Assembly (NCBI GenBank): GCA_023376005.1
Contig: CM042152.1
Coordinates: 90,559,948-90,623,947, forward strand
Direction of reading: 5' to 3'
Source: Doryteuthis pealeii
Taxonomy: Eukaryota; Mollusca; Cephalopoda; Myopsida; Loliginidae
DNA: 64,000 bases
The translations under genes were made by a program, and so were the position numbers. Of the stretch, positions 43,336-56,047 are shown one piece after another; the first letter of the stretch is position 1, and each line of letters opens with the position of its first letter. The notes beneath the pieces were generated by a model. The model saw nothing but the letters and a program-made list of their open reading frames with translations, searched no databases and was not told the origin of the DNA.

Positions 43336-43402
43336 AAAATCCAAGTGGCGCAGCCATACAGTAGTACTAATACACTATAGCTTGGAAGAATTCCCATTTA
43401 AT
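43336..43402 (-). pseudogene. Short LINE fragment
   Basis: The minus-strand translation ...SVLVLLYGCATWIL matches SVLLYGCTTCTLT of the 33.2-kb LINE. The same roughly 60-bp fragment recurs at 44279-44343 with a few changes. Confidence 0.6.
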
Positions 43403-43419
43403 CAGAGAGATCTATATAC

Positions 43420-43503
43420 CCACATATGTTGCGGGTATATACACAATGTTCTTTTTGAAAGAAAGAGAGTTAGAGTTAGACAGAGATGCATATTTGCATA
43501 ACT

Positions 43504-43535
<32 letters not shown>

Positions 43536-43800
43536 TGGCCATCCGTGATCATCTAGTCGGGTACTTCTTTCTCTTCTTTCTTGCTCAGCTGATCTTCTAA
43601 CTAAGGCATGCATTAACCAACAACACCTTGTTGCTCTTTAAAAACTTTTATTCTTAACTAACTTTCTCCCTATCTAACACAGCGCACGCGCAGTTGAATT
43701 CAGCCGAAGCAAAAGGGACGTCTCTTCTATTTCACATCTCGGACGTAACTGAGGATCTGATTCAAAATCACGTGACATGCAAGATTTCCAATTTTACTGT
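43420..43800 (+). repeat. LTR-like repeat, copy related to 2480-5040
   Basis: ATGTTGCGGGTATATACACA, a GA-rich stretch, (TTTC)n at 43501-43537, then a pyrimidine-rich block and a GC-richer end with CGGACGTAACTGAGG. Block order resembles 4640-5040. Confidence 0.5.
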
Positions 43801-43845
43801 ATCTTTCCATGGAAAACTGCAACCCATGATATGAAAAAGACTATT

Positions 43846-44135
43846 GTTGAGTATCTGGCCGCCATCCTTGGTTCCAGATGTAGTAAATAAGTAAGCAAGC
43901 CAATAAGTATCCGGTGTTATAGTATTCTTTGTAAGTCCGACGTCCAAGATGATTCAAATAGCAATGAGCCAAGGTTAAGAATCAGGCATTATAAATACAC
44001 CAACAGCAGCAGCAGCACTGCCAGTGATTGGATAATAGGTTGCCTTCGATGGTCACATGGTAGTCAACGAGTCTATATTTACAAGTGGCCATCTGGCACA
44101 CGCCTTATATACCAAAAATTCCAACAACTATCCCT
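43846..44135 (+). repeat. LTR-like repeat F, copy 2
   Basis: Same blocks as 41735-42110: TGGCCGCCATCCTTGG, GCCAGTGATTGGAT, GGTCACATGGTAGTC, GAGTCTATATTTACAAGTGG, ACACGCCTTATATACC. Same orientation, 2.1 kb downstream, so the two could be paired LTRs; the DNA between is other repeats rather than gag-pol. Confidence 0.65.
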
Positions 44136-44345
44136 GCAGAATTAAAGGGGGGTTGCCAATAATCTATGCCACCACATAGATTATGCAGCAATTTGCCAAA
44201 ATCAGACATCAGTGACTTGATGGAAGAAGTGAAAAGCATTTGATTGGTTGGTTTGATTTATAGCATATCAACCTTTTTCATTAAAATCCAAGTGGTGCAG
44301 CCATACAGTAGAACTAATACACTATAGCTTGGAAGATTTCCCTGT
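44136..44345 (-). other. Short hairpin and LINE fragment
   Basis: AATCTATG-ccacca-CATAGATT hairpin near 44160-44185; LINE fragment 44279-44343 as described at 43336. Confidence 0.5.
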
Positions 44346-45240
44346 TGTATTGTCCTCGCCCGGAAGATGGAACTTCCGGCTGAGGGACAAAGAGAAAAGA
44401 TAAAAATATATATTTAAAAAGAAAGAGAAAGCAGAACAGATAGTTTCCGGTCAAGGAAGCAGGGTGAAGATAAAGAGATATATAACAAAGGTCCGTTATC
44501 AGATCAAAAAGATAAAAATGTATAGGCGTGTTGTCAATACAAAAAGCCAGAGGGTCAAGCCGACAGGATCAGACGCCGGCCCGGCAGCGGAAAGGACACT
44601 TCACGTCTCCCGTCAACAAAACACCCCTCGGGCACTCATTGTGAACACCGCGCTCTTGGTTAGCCACAGGCATTTTCATTGTGAAGCTCTGCGCCCCTCA
44701 CCTACCACACACCAAAGAAAAATAAACACGGGTCTTATATTTTGTACATACGTATCTGTTGTTATTGAAGTCCAGTAGTCGGTAAGGCTGACTACTACAT
44801 ACATCGCTTTTTGGTTAGTGACGATATCCGCTACGATACGTACGCCGATTTAGCGTCGTGAATTCGAAGCCAGTATATAACATTCCTATTTGGGGAATGT
44901 TATTGATTATTGTAAGTATGTACAGACATTGTCCATTTAGGTGACTTAAGATTGAGGAGAATTAAAACTGTTAGTTGGTGCTGGAGTCTGTGGGGATTAA
45001 AATAAAACGAAAATAAAATTAGAATAAAAAATAACCAAAAAAAAACAACAAACTCCCATGCGGCCTTCACCGGAAGAACCCTCCGGGCATGTCCGACAAA
45101 AAGGACTGTCCCCCAACCATTTTCATTTTAGGCCTTAACTGGGTCTGGTCACTCCTATTAGCCAGGGGGATATCCCCTTGCTACAGGTGACTATGGCTGG
45201 TCAATAAAGTCTAAGTCATAAAACTACCTCCTGCCTTTGT
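44346..45240 (+). other. Unclassified retroelement-like region
   Basis: It begins with a self-complementary CCGGAAGATGGAACTTCCGG, is purine-rich to 44540, then GC-rich, with AATAAACACGGG near 44722 and a GC-rich block near 45060-45200 ending AATAAAGTCTAAGTC. The two polyadenylation-like sites in the same orientation suggest retroelement 3' ends. The 104-codon frame at 44464-44778 is unrecognised. Confidence 0.35.
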
Positions 45241-45517
45241 CTCTTTCCTTTCATTCATTAAATTCCTTCCTTTTCAGCGCGACTACCAAACGAGATGGAG
45301 TATAAAACAAAAAACCCTAAGAACACGCAGCCAAGAATATAAAACTACATTTAAATCTGTAAAACACCCAAAACTACTTATTATCCCATAATTCTCATGC
45401 ACCCCAGTGAATTTGATAAAGGGTTCCCATTCTACTACAAATTCGGAAGGAACTCCAAGGTAAAAAGTACACAAAATTAAATTTAGATTTTTGAAATCGT
45501 AGGCCCAATATTTCAAG
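45241..45517. other. No recognised feature
   Basis: The minus-strand frame at 45283-45516 shows no motif. Confidence 0.4.
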
Positions 45518-45660
45518 CCGGTTCGATACCAGCCCTCGTTAACTCAGTGTATGAGTAGCACAGCTTGGAAATTGTGAGGTAAAGAGGGTTGAACTGCTGC
45601 TAGGTAAGGTGCACCTCCTCAGACACAAAAACAAAATCCTTGCGTCTAGCGCTACGTTAC
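45518..45660 (+). mobile_element. SINE-A fragment
   Basis: GGTTCGATACCAGCCCTCG (B box), AACTCAGTGTATGAGTAGCA, then a degenerate body to CTTGCGTCTAGCGCTA. The A-box half is missing. Confidence 0.8.
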
Positions 45661-45763
45661 TACTATATTCAATATGGCTTCCGTACAGGGTATTAAAAAG
45701 ACAGGTAACTAATGGTTAATTTATTCGTTTTACATTTTAGATTAAGCATTTTCATTAGTAGTA

Positions 45764-45790
45764 CTAGCAAACAAAACCGCCTCCGGCGGT
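45764..45790 (-). promoter_or_regulatory. Helitron 3' end hairpin and CTAG
   Basis: Six-base stem, three-base loop at 45776-45790, eight-base spacer, CTAG. It matches the arrangement at 25021-25048. In Helitrons the hairpin marks the transposition terminator. Confidence 0.85.
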
Positions 45791-47374
45791 GTAAAAATAT
45801 GGTTTTGAAAAATATAGCCTGAGCCGAGTGGGATTTAAAATTCAATGTCAGAGGGGCAGTATCCAAGTAAAATTAATAAATGAATTGAAGTAATAAAAAA
45901 ACAACAATGCCAAAATATGCCAAAAACTTTAAAAGGGCATTCAACATTTAATGATTTAGTAATTAAAATCATCAAATTCATTAAAGGAGTAAAAAATAAA
46001 CAATTTAAATAGAAATTAGGAAAGTTAACTTTCTACATAAAAAAATTTTCCTGAAATAATATTAATGATAAAATTAAATTTGGTTTATCAATGAATAAAA
46101 ACATTAACTATACAAAATGATTTTTTATTGTTTTGATTATTGCTAAAAATTTTGAAATAAAAACAAAAAAAAACATTCACCTTATTTATTTTACATTTAA
46201 CAAACATTTAGGTTTAGTGTAAATAAATATTATATAAAATAAAATAGACTAATGATACTTAAATCAATTTTTAAATGCTAAATAATTCTTAATATTAATT
46301 TTTTTTTAATCGGAGTAAATAAAAATATCTAATTTATAGATTTATTTTCAACTAAATTTTATTTGGTACAATTCTGTAAAAATATAAATTCTTTAAAAAT
46401 TTTCTTCAATAAATAAAATCTTTTGATAATAGATTCAGTATCAATTTGTCTGTAACTAAAACTGTCACTGCTTACATCACAATACTTCATTGATGAAAAT
46501 ATTATTTAATTAATAATCAATAGATGCATGCAACATTTTGATTTGAGGGGGCAGAGTAAGTTTCCATTTCAAATGGTTTCATTTTGTTTTACTCCTTTAA
46601 TAAATTTGATGTTTATACTGATAATACAAACCCTCTATATGGAAATTTTAACTCAGGCAATATCTTTCAAAAATTAATTTTTATACTGCCCAGATGGCGT
46701 TTTTTGCTAGTTTATGTAAAAATGTTACAATAAATTAATGAATATATGTGTTTACACTCTTAATTTATTTCTTAGAGATTTAATAAATGTATATTCCATT
46801 AAAGATAAGCATTAAAATTGAATAATTTTATTTAATTAATTTATAGAAACAAAAACACAAATTGATATAAATTAAAAGTAAAATTCTATTTTCAATCATC
46901 TAATACAGAATAGTATTCCACTTATTGATGAATGTGTATTGTTTAAACATTGAACAAAATACTATTAATTTTCTCGCTCCAATTAATTTAAATAAATATA
47001 TTGCTGATGTAAAATAACATCAGTAATAAGAAATAACAACCATAAACAGTTTGGCATTAAAAATAAATGTAAACTTCCTAATAGGATTTGTAAAATTTGA
47101 AATAAAAATTACCTGTTATATTTATGAAGGTGCAGCGTTAACAAATGAAACTTAATACGAAAAAGAAAATTTTTTACCTTATCAATAAAAATGATCATGC
47201 AGCCTAGTTGGTAAAGCCGATGTCTGTACCATTTGTTTATTGTTTCAAGTGTCTGTATAGCCATCTTGGTCTTAGGGAAATGCAAATTATATTTTCAGGT
47301 ATTCTATATATTGTCAGTAGATCAACAAAATAATATGGTTAATCTTTAGTCATTTAACGACATTGTTCTTAATA
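45791..47374. other. Helitron 3' non-coding region
   Basis: Very AT-rich, no open frame. A second, weaker Helitron-3'-like end lies on the plus strand at 46688-46710 (TGCCCAGATGGCGTTTTTTG then CTAG). Confidence 0.5.
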
Positions 47375-48800
47375 TTAAAGTTCTTTATGCTCTAGATATT
47401 GGCTTCTGCATAGAGATATAACAAATAGTCCTGCAGTGTCAATGTAAAATTCTGTGTAGATGATGTTGTCCACAAAAGTGCCATCTTTTCCATCAAATTT
47501 CCCATTATTAACCAAGATCTTTAATTGTCTCCTTCTCCCCACCCTGCTCAATGAAACATACAGTTGGCCATGAGAGAAAAAATTAGTTGGTAAGTAGAGA
47601 CCCATGCGTTGTAATGTTTGACCTTTGAGCTTTATTTGCTGTCATTCCAAAAGCCAACTTAATTGGAAACTGCTTTCTCTTCATCTCAAAGGGGAATTCA
47701 TGCTCTTGTGATATATGAGGAATTCTTGGAATAAGCAGGACATTGCTAGCATAGCTCCAGTAGCCACTACCGCTTCAATGATGTGGTTATGCAGCTGTTT
47801 CACAATATATCGAGTTCCATTTGTGTGACCATTGTATGGATCCAGGTTCCTCAGAGCATGATTGTGCAGCCAACTTTCAGTCTTAAGATGTGAGGAGGGA
47901 ATCCTGAAGGATTAAGCCCATTTATAAACTCGATAGGATATTGCATCTCATTATCTACACTGTCACTGCTCTTGTAGATACGTTCATCACCAGGAAACTT
48001 TGCTATCATATATAAATTTACTTTTTCAGCTGCTTATTGGTTGGTGTGATGATTGATCGGTTTGCAGCCAGTTTGTATTCGAGTTATCTTTCTAAATTTT
48101 CAAAAAACAAAATCACAGAGATCAGACAGCTGTTTGAATTTAGAAGAAGATCATGTGGCAACTGTATCTTATTATAACCAGATGAGGGTTCTGTTGGAAA
48201 TTCACCATTTCCTATCTTTTGCAAGAGGTCTTGAAAGCCAGTGTCCTTACCAGCAGAAGAGTACTCGAACATTGGTGTCAGATCCAAAGTTGTCAACTCT
48301 TGCCAAAGGTATGACTTCTTAGTGTTGCTTCAATAATCTGAGGCCTTGATCCATGCAGAAACAACTGGTAGAATTTGTTTCCAGTCACCAGAGAATAGCA
48401 CTGTAAGCCCCAAATGGCTTTTTACATTTACGTACATCCTGGAGACTTCGATCAATACACTCAAGACACGACGGTCACCCATTGTCACTTCATCAATAAG
48501 AAAGAGATCAGCTTTCTGCATCAGTTGTCCCTTGGCATCTCTCTTACTAAAATTGCAAGTCGATTCATCTTTTACTGACAAGGGACTTGCATCTGGAATG
48601 AAGAGTCGTCCATTATGCAAAAGTAGCTGCAATACCAGACAATGCAGTAGCCAAAGCAATCTTCTTTTGTGATCGAAGGTAGTCCAGGATGACATTCATG
48701 GTGTAAGTTTTTCCAGTGCCTCCGCTAGCAGTTAGACAGAAAAGTTTCCCAAGTCTTTCACAGGCTGACTTAGTTACTTCTTGAAGACCTTCTTCTGTTC
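47375..48800 (-). pseudogene. Helitron PIF1-type DNA helicase region, frameshifted
   Basis: SF1 helicase motifs appear in order on the minus strand. Walker A is GGTGKTYT (48723-48700), followed by MNVILDYLRSQKKIALATALSG. Walker B with DEVTMGDRR is at about 48494-48470, and motif III GDWKQILPVV is near 48370. Then come FINGLNPSGFPPH and LKVGCTIMLLRNLDPYNG (47930-47820), IPRIPHISQEHEFPFEMKR and KLAFGMTANKAQ (47720-47620), a +1 shift, and QTLQRMGLYL and HGQLYVSLSRV (47600-47530, motif VI). The helicase unwinds the donor strand during rolling-circle transposition. At least three frameshifts prevent one protein. A host PIF1 gene is unlikely because the Rep region is adjacent and Helitron ends flank both. 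Confidence 0.88.
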
Positions 48801-49259
48801 AGAGTTCAGAGTGGGGCAACATTGTTCAACAGACGTTTGCAGCTGACGACAGTCAAATCAGTTTCCTCCTTTAAGATTCGGGTAATTTGTGTCTCTTTGA
48901 TTATTGTTGGGTCCAGTTCGGAAGTCCAAAATTGACATGAAGATCAAGCTCATCATGCTGAAGTCTCTCCTGAATCTTTAATAGAACAGTGTGCATGATC
49001 TTTCAGACATGACTGATTCATGATTTTGCCGCATGATATCTTCTGCTAATTTTATTTTCACCGATCTCCAGAAGGCAAGCGTATCATTTGGTACACAGTA
49101 CAGTAGGATGGTGCAGAATATCTCTCGTAACTGTGGACCAAATAGAATTGAATGATGCCTCTTCCATGCCTTATCTTCTCGGTGTCATATCCAATAGCCC
49201 CAGTTTCAGGCATGCATCTTGGTATGTGGGCAGAGCTGACCTCCATGGTTTTTAAGTCA

Positions 49260-51265
49260 TCAAAAGATTTTGCACAGCTTTATGATAAATAACATACGCA
49301 GATAGTACAACTCTGACTGATGCCCGGCTCAAAGATATTGTTGGTATACGTCCAAGAGTTTCTGCTACGAATTTGTGGTTTTCATCAATATGTCCTCGTT
49401 TCGGCGCTGCCACTTTTTCTGTTCTTTGTTCCAGGTAAAATACATTGGCATCTCTGGATATAGTATTTCATGAGCCTCAAGATCTTCTTGGTTAACTCTG
49501 AAATAGTCTGTCAACTTGGTAACAGGTTCTCCATGCAAGACAGCACTTTGTTCTTGGCCTTCCTCATATAATATAAGCTGTTCTCTAGGCATGTGGCAAG
49601 GGAGTTTTTCAACAGCTGGTTTCCGTGAATGTAGGGAACTTATAGATCCGCCAAAATGCCTCACTGGCCGAAATGTAACGTGCATTTACAAAGTTTCCAA
49701 TTTCATCAGTAACCTGACCCTCATTAGTTTGATTATTACGGACTGAAAATGTTAATCTGATCATTTCCCTTGCAAATGTATGTACAAAATACTTAATTGC
49801 TTGACACTGTGAACTAACCTCACAATTAATATGTGCATCATAGCGAAGGGAGAGAAATGGTTATATGGCACAATCCATCTGTTATCAAACAGTGAACTGG
49901 AAACGTTTTCGTTTCAGAATGTAAACCGAGCTCCATCTTCAATTGAACGTTCCTGTACTCTGGGTAGGACTTTTCACAAGAATTGTGCAAGTATGCAGAG
50001 GTTGGATATCCTATTTGAACAGTGTCTATCTTTTCCCTCTCCCTCCATGCATGGAGAATCAGGATTTACTGTACCACAGGGCCCATGAATATTATTTGAA
50101 GTGATGATCTTATAAAGAATGGGGTTTTTGATTTTGTCAGGAATCCTCACAGCAAACAACTCTGTCAATAGCATCGATATTTCTAGGTTTGTCATCATCT
50201 CTCCATGATCAGTAGTATGTGGACATGAGTCAACCCTTTTTCTGCCATTCTATAGTTGCTGAATGAGCTTTACTTCTCCAGAACCTGCTTCTTCAGAAGA
50301 TCTTCCATCAAACTGTTGTATTTTAGATGGAAAACTCTTGCACAGAGGTCTGGCGGTCACCTGGCTGCTCTCCTGGATTCAAAGCTTCAATGATCTCTTT
50401 CCATTTTGGATTTGTGTGAATGTTTATAAAATAATCTGGCTTACCCAAACGCGAACCACAGTCATGCTATTTTGAAACATTTCATAATAAAATCTGGCGA
50501 TCCATTAAACTGAAGGTGGTAATATTACCTTTCGGCCGGCAAATGGCATCACCGTCTGACAACTGCATCAAATAGACCTGCATATTTTTCAGCTCGAATT
50601 GTCTTTTGGTTACTTCTTGCCCACTGCAAACGGCTCAGCTGAATATTGGCATATGCGTCTACAGCATACTGCTGCATGAGACGACGGCTCCTCATGATCA
50701 GATTGAAATTATTCTGTCTGACTTGCAACCGATGTGAATAAAAGTCAGCTTGAGTCAGTGTTTGTCTATTTGTTCTTTTCAACCCAACCTGCCAACCATC
50801 AGTGCCATAAGGGAAGAGCAGTATATAATGCAGGGCATATGAACGATGCCACTTGGTTAATTCTTTGAAGACCACCCTCACGGCAGTGGAGTATTACATC
50901 AAGATTTCCAACTGTAACCCAGGGATGACTGCAGCAACTTCAGAGTTCTCTGGAAGATTATAGGTTCCTGCAAGTTGCATTCTGAGGCTTCAACTGTTTC
51001 TGAGCATGAAGGACAATTTGAAAATTATAATTTATATTAAATTCAATGGCTGCCTTGAAGCTTTTAATATACAGTTATTCTCAGAAGGACTTTTGAATTT
51101 CTTTTATTATGTTCCTCATTCCAATGACCTGATGTCTAGTCTATTCTGCAGTCCTTCTCAGAATCTAAAAGTAAAGCTGGGCAAATTTAGCTGACTCTTC
51201 TGGATTAGTAACAGAGATCCAATCCTGTGAACACAACTTGCCTTTATTTTTTAAAGATTGGCATC
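49260..51265 (-). pseudogene. Helitron Rep (HUH nuclease) region, frameshifted
   Basis: Minus-strand translation in several frames gives the Helitron-like N-terminal domain (ALHYILLFPYGTDGW, then LMQQYAVDAYANIQLSRLQW; 50860-50610). The HUH metal-binding motif follows in THVHILLIM (HVH at 50227-50219), then IHGPCGTVNPDSPCM (50110-50040) and RWIVPYN...DAHI..EV (49890-49810). Next is a broken stretch corresponding to the tyrosine-bearing KYxYKY segment (about 49795), then ARYISASEAFWRI-like and PREQLILYEEGQE, and finally ILYPEMPMYFTWNKEQKKWQRR (49475-49400). Rep nicks and joins single strands through the tyrosines. The frames are interrupted by many single-base indels. The sequence is directly repeated at about 56055-58540 and inverted at about 53700-55760. 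Confidence 0.87.
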
Positions 51266-51273
51266 TCTCTCTT

Positions 51274-51274
51274 N
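51274..51274. other. Single ambiguous base (N), likely assembly join
   Basis: The only N in the window, and it marks the exact point where the sequence stops being colinear with the Helitron and starts as an inverted copy. The twelve bases before it (CATCTCTCTCTT) also depart from the matching copy at 58546. Confidence 0.85.
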
Positions 51275-53066
51275 GGGTTGCTCATATCGGAACCGCTCTA
51301 TCATTAACAGCTAATTAAGGTGACAACAGAAAAAAAGAACCACAAATTTATAATAAAAACTGTTAATTTTAACTAGGGGGGGTTTAGGTTGGGTAGGGGT
51401 TGGGGTTTAAGGTAAGTTTAATGGAAAATAATAAATAATTTGGGTCTGTTTTTTCTGGGCCACCCTAACTTAGTAATCTTTGCGCCAGTTTCCTTTCGAG
51501 CGGTTATTTTACTATAACGGGGAAATGAGCACCGATGAAAACTCAAAAATAAAGAACTTTCAGAATTTTTTTTTAAAAAAAATCTGAATAGATTGCCTTG
51601 TAATCGATAATAATCCATTGAAGGAAAAATAAATAAATAAATAATTTTTTTTTAGCGTCTGATAAGGGGATTTACCATAAACTTATATCGAGAAACTAAG
51701 GCATCCCTTGAACTGAAAAATAAACTTTTTTGAATTTTTTTTTACAGTCTGATAGATTGGTGTGCAATCGATAATAATCCATTGAAAGAATAAAAAAATT
51801 TAAAAAATTTTAAGGTGTGTTCCAAAAGTTCAGGTCCGCCCAAACTTTTATTAATGTAACTGTTACAACATTTTTTAACTTTTGAAAGAACGTAAATTCC
51901 TATGTAACTTTCTTTCCTACCAACTTTTCTCTTTTACACTTAGAAAGGATAAAATTTTGTTTAAAAACTGATATTTTATTTTCAGTGTATTATCTATTTA
52001 ATTAAATAAAACACTAAATAATAATTAAAAAAAAAACACCCTTCCTTTTATCTTAATTAATTTTTATTAAGATCAAAAAGGAAGAGTGTTTTTTTTATTA
52101 TTATTCGCTATTTCAGTGTTTTTATTTATCAAAATAAAAGTAAGATTTTTAGTGGACCTCACAAAAAAATTTTTCTATTTTCTATTTTTTCCTTCAATGG
52201 ATTATTATCGATTAAACACCAATATATCAGACTGTAAAAAAAAAATTTTCTTAACAGTTCTTTAATTTGAGTTTTCACGGTGCTGTCAATTTCCCTGTAT
52301 AAGTTATAGTATTTTTTTTATTATCTACCACTCTACATATCTATCTATTAAAATAAAAGGAATAATTTTTTTTAAAAATATATATTGTTGTAATTATTTA
52401 TTAGGATAAATTGAAGGTGTTTTCTCGGGGCGGGGTTCTATATGGATTTGGCGCTACAAGGTAGTTGGGTTAAGAAAAAAGAAAGCGGATAAATTTGATA
52501 AAAGCAGACGATAACTTGGAAAAAAGCGCCTTTGAAAAGAAAGTGTGCCAGTTAGTAGCAATAAGTTGGTCGAGAGATCAATAGTAAAAAAGCGTTTATT
52601 ATAGAAAAGCTAAACATTATCTCTTGGATTGGGTAAAAAAAAAAGGAGAAATAAAAAAAGGAGGCAAAAAAAAGACTTATTTGGCAGACTTTTTTCTACA
52701 AGAATATTTGTAAGTTTAAGTTTCCATTTATTTTCTCAAAAGGGTGTTCTCTGTTCAGATCGTTTTAGTATATTTTTTCTGGCTTTGTGTAAATCTTTTT
52801 TCAAAATCATTCTCCATATACATACACTGCCTCAATTTCTCATTTTGTTTCCTAAGACATAAAATTTATGATTTTTCCGTTTTTCCCCTGGAACACGAGG
52901 AAAATAAATAACAGAGTATTAAACAAACACAGTTTAGTTTGTTTGTGAGGGTGTGATAGTTTTCCAGGAGCGACTCTCTCTCTGAAAATTTCTTTATTTA
53001 AAAAAAAAATTTTAAACCTGTTTTATTTAAAAACTATATATATCCCTGAAGTATTAATTTAAAATA

Positions 53067-53408
53067 ATGCCAAGACCAAGGAAATATAAAAGTGATGAAG
53101 AAAGAAGAACTGTTCTAGAACAAAACAGCAAGCGGGAACGAAGGGAACAGGAAATCTGCAGCAGAGCGATTTCGCAAAGACTATTTCAGCTGATGCCCTC
53201 ATCATCAGCCAACATCCGCAGTAGGACTGAAAATCCAACAATTCAAATAGGCTTTAATTGTGATGCTTTCAACATAACACCAAGCGCAGAATCAGAGACA
53301 CAGAGGTCAGCAGAATTGCAAACCCATTCTAGAATTAAAAAGAAGAAGAGTTTTCTTGTTCCCAAAAAGAAGAAGTGGACAGTAGGTTGTACAATTTCAA
53401 ACCTTTGA
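53067..53408 (+). pseudogene. Helitron N-terminal coding, inverted copy
   Basis: MPRPRKYKSDEERRTVLEQN followed by SKRERREQEICSRAIS: the basic, Arg/Glu-rich N-terminus common in Helitron proteins. The same start is at 59155 on the minus strand. It ends by frameshift after KKKKWTVGCTISNL. If the inverted arm is an artefact, this is not a separate locus. Confidence 0.7.
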
Positions 53409-55760
53409 TGAAAATGTTGCTTTGCAACAGATGCCTCAACAAACCTTTTCTGTGGTAATTTAATAGATCCATATGTTTCTCATTGCCGTGCATTTTAGAT
53501 GGGAAGGCGAACTAAAGTCATGTGTTGCACAGGGCAAGTTTTACTGGATTTGTACCTTGCCTCCACCAGCAAATCTGACAAGATAATATGACATCAATGC
53601 ATCTGGAAATGGCTTTTTCTAAGGAACTATCCGGCCTATAATTATATATTTGCTCTTGCAAGCCCCTTCGCCTGTGCAATGAGATCAAATACAATGCGGT
53701 TTAATCCCCCAATCTTTAAAATAAAGGCAAGTTGTGTCACAGGATTGATCTCTGTTACCTAATCCAGAAGAGTCACCTAAATTGCCCAGCTTTACTTTTA
53801 TGATTTCTGAGAAGGAGCTCCAGAATAGACTAGACATCAGGTCATTGGATGAGGACATATAAAAGAAATTCAAACAGTCCTTCATGAGAATAACTGCTAT
53901 ATTAAAAAGCTTCAAGGCAGCCATTGAATTTAATAATAAAAATTACTAATTTTCAAATTGGCTCCATTTCATGACTCAGAAAACATGTTGAAGCCTCAGA
54001 ATGCCCACTGCAGGCCTATGACAATCCTTCCAGAGAACTCTGAAGTTGCTGCAAGTATCCCTGGGTCTACAGTTGGAAATCTTGATTAATACTCCACTGC
54101 CTGTGCAGGGCTGGTCTTTCAAAGATTAACCAAGTGCATCGCTTCAATATGACCCCACTGCATTATATACTGCTCTCCCTTATGCGCAATTGATGGTGGC
54201 CAGGTGGCTGGGTGAAAAGAACAAATAAGACAAAATCACTTGACTCAGCTTGACTTTTATTCACATCCGCTTTGCAAGTCAAGACAGAATAATTCTCAAT
54301 CTGATCATGAGCGACCGTCGTCTCATGCAGCAGTATGCTGGGTAGAACCATATGCCAATATTCAGCTGAGCCGTTTGCAGTGGAAAGAAGTAACAAAAGA
54401 CAATCGAGCCGGGGATGAAAATATGGCAGGGTCTCTTTTGATGCAGTTGCAGCGGTGCATGCCATTAATGCCGGCCGAAAGGTAATATTACCAACTTCAG
54501 TTTATGGATCGCCAAGCATTTTATTATGAAATGTTTCAAAATTAGCCATGACGGGTTCGCAGTTTGCCGGTTAAGCCAGTAATTTATAACATTCACAACA
54601 AAATCCAAAATGGAAAAGGATCATTGAAGCTTGGAATCCAGGAGAGCAAGCCCAGGTGACCGTCAGACCTCTGTTGCAAGAGTTTTCCATCTAAAATAAC
54701 AAACAGTTTGAGGAAGATCTTCTGAAGAAGCATGTTCTGGAGAAGTAAAAGCTCATTCAGCAACTATAGAATTGGCCAGAAAAGAGCGTTGGACTCATGT
54801 CCACATACTACTGATCATGGAAGATGATGACAAACCTAGAAAATCGATGCTATTGACAGAGTTGTTTGCTGTGAGATTCCTGGACAAAATCAAAAACCCC
54901 ATTCTTTATAAGATCATCACTTCAAATAATTCATGGGCCCTGTGGTACAGTAAATCCTGATCTCTCATGCATGGAGGGGAGGAAAAGATAGACTACTGTC
55001 AAAAGGATATCCCAAACCTCTGCATACTGCACAATCTTTGGTCTGAAAATCCTACCAGAGTACAGGAGACGTTCAATTTGAAGTGGAGGCTCGGTTTACA
55101 TTCTGAAACGAAAACGTTTCCCAGTTCACTGTGATACAGCATGGATTGTTGCCATATAACCATTTCTCTTCCCTTCGCTATGATGCCACATATCATAATT
55201 GTGAGGTAGTTCACAGTGTCCAAAGCATTAAGTATTTTGTACAAATACATTTGCCAAGGGAAAAATGATCAGATTACATTTTCAGTTCCGTAATAATCAA
55301 ACTAATGAGGTCAGGTTACTGATGAAATTGGAACTTTGTTAAAATGCGACGTTACATTTCGGCCAGTGAGGCCATTCTTGGCGGATCTATAAGTTTCCCC
55401 ACATTCACGGAAACGCAGCTGTGAAAAACTCCCTTCCACATGCCTAGAGAACAGCTTATATTTATATGAGGAAGCCAATGAAACACAAGTGCTGTCTTGC
55501 ATGGAGAACCTGTTACCAAGTTGACAGGACATATTTCAGAGTTACCAAGAAGATCTTGAGCCTCATGAAATACTCAATCCAGAGATGGCCAATGTATTTT
55601 AAACCTGGAACAAAGAACAGAAAAAGTGGCAAGCGCGAAATACGAGCGACACTATTGATTGAAAAACCACAAGATACGTAGCAGAAAACTCTTGGACGCA
55701 ATATACCAACAATATCTTTGAGCCGGCATTCAGTCCAGCAGTATGTACTATTCTGCGTAT
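53400..55760 (+). pseudogene. Helitron Rep fragments, inverted copy
   Basis: Readable blocks on the plus strand: QYHP-type loops are absent, but TQLDFYSHPL (54240), EPYANIQLSRLQW (54345), ERWTHVHILLIMEDDDK (54783, HUH) and MYFKPGTKNRKSGK (55590) are present. They mirror 56055-58540. Frames switch every 50-100 codons. Confidence 0.75.
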
Positions 55761-56047
55761 TTACTTTATCATTTAAAGCTGTGCAAAATCTCTTGATGAC
55801 TTAAAAAACCAATTGGAGGTCATCTCGTGCCCCACATACCGGAGGTGCATTGCTCGCTGGGGCTTATTGCGATGATGACACGAGAAGGATAAGCCATGCG
55901 AAGAGGCACTCATCAAATTCTATATTGCCGCGCTCCACATTACGAGAGATCATCTGCACCATCTTACTGTACTGTGTACCAAATGATACGCTCTGCCTTT
56001 CTTGGGATCGGTGCGAAAATAAAATTAGCAGAAGATATCATGCGGCA

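Larger units (their letters stand above)
51275..56047 (+). repeat. Inverted copy (arm A) of 56237-60904
   Basis: Read backwards, this arm follows arm B from end to end. The CCGAT-ATGAG end (51285 versus 60890), the CCCTAACCCC-like stretch (51376 versus 60785), the MPRPRK start (53067 plus versus 59155 minus), a C-rich zinc-finger-like part and the HUH block (54793 plus) all appear at mirrored positions. The axis is near 56.1 kb. Differences are mostly single-base indels. It carries the same Helitron Rep fragments on the plus strand, none of them intact. Confidence 0.9.

Noticed and set aside
47375..48800. Host PIF1 helicase gene
   Set aside because: Helitron Rep motifs lie on the same strand beside it, Helitron ends flank both, and the frames are broken.
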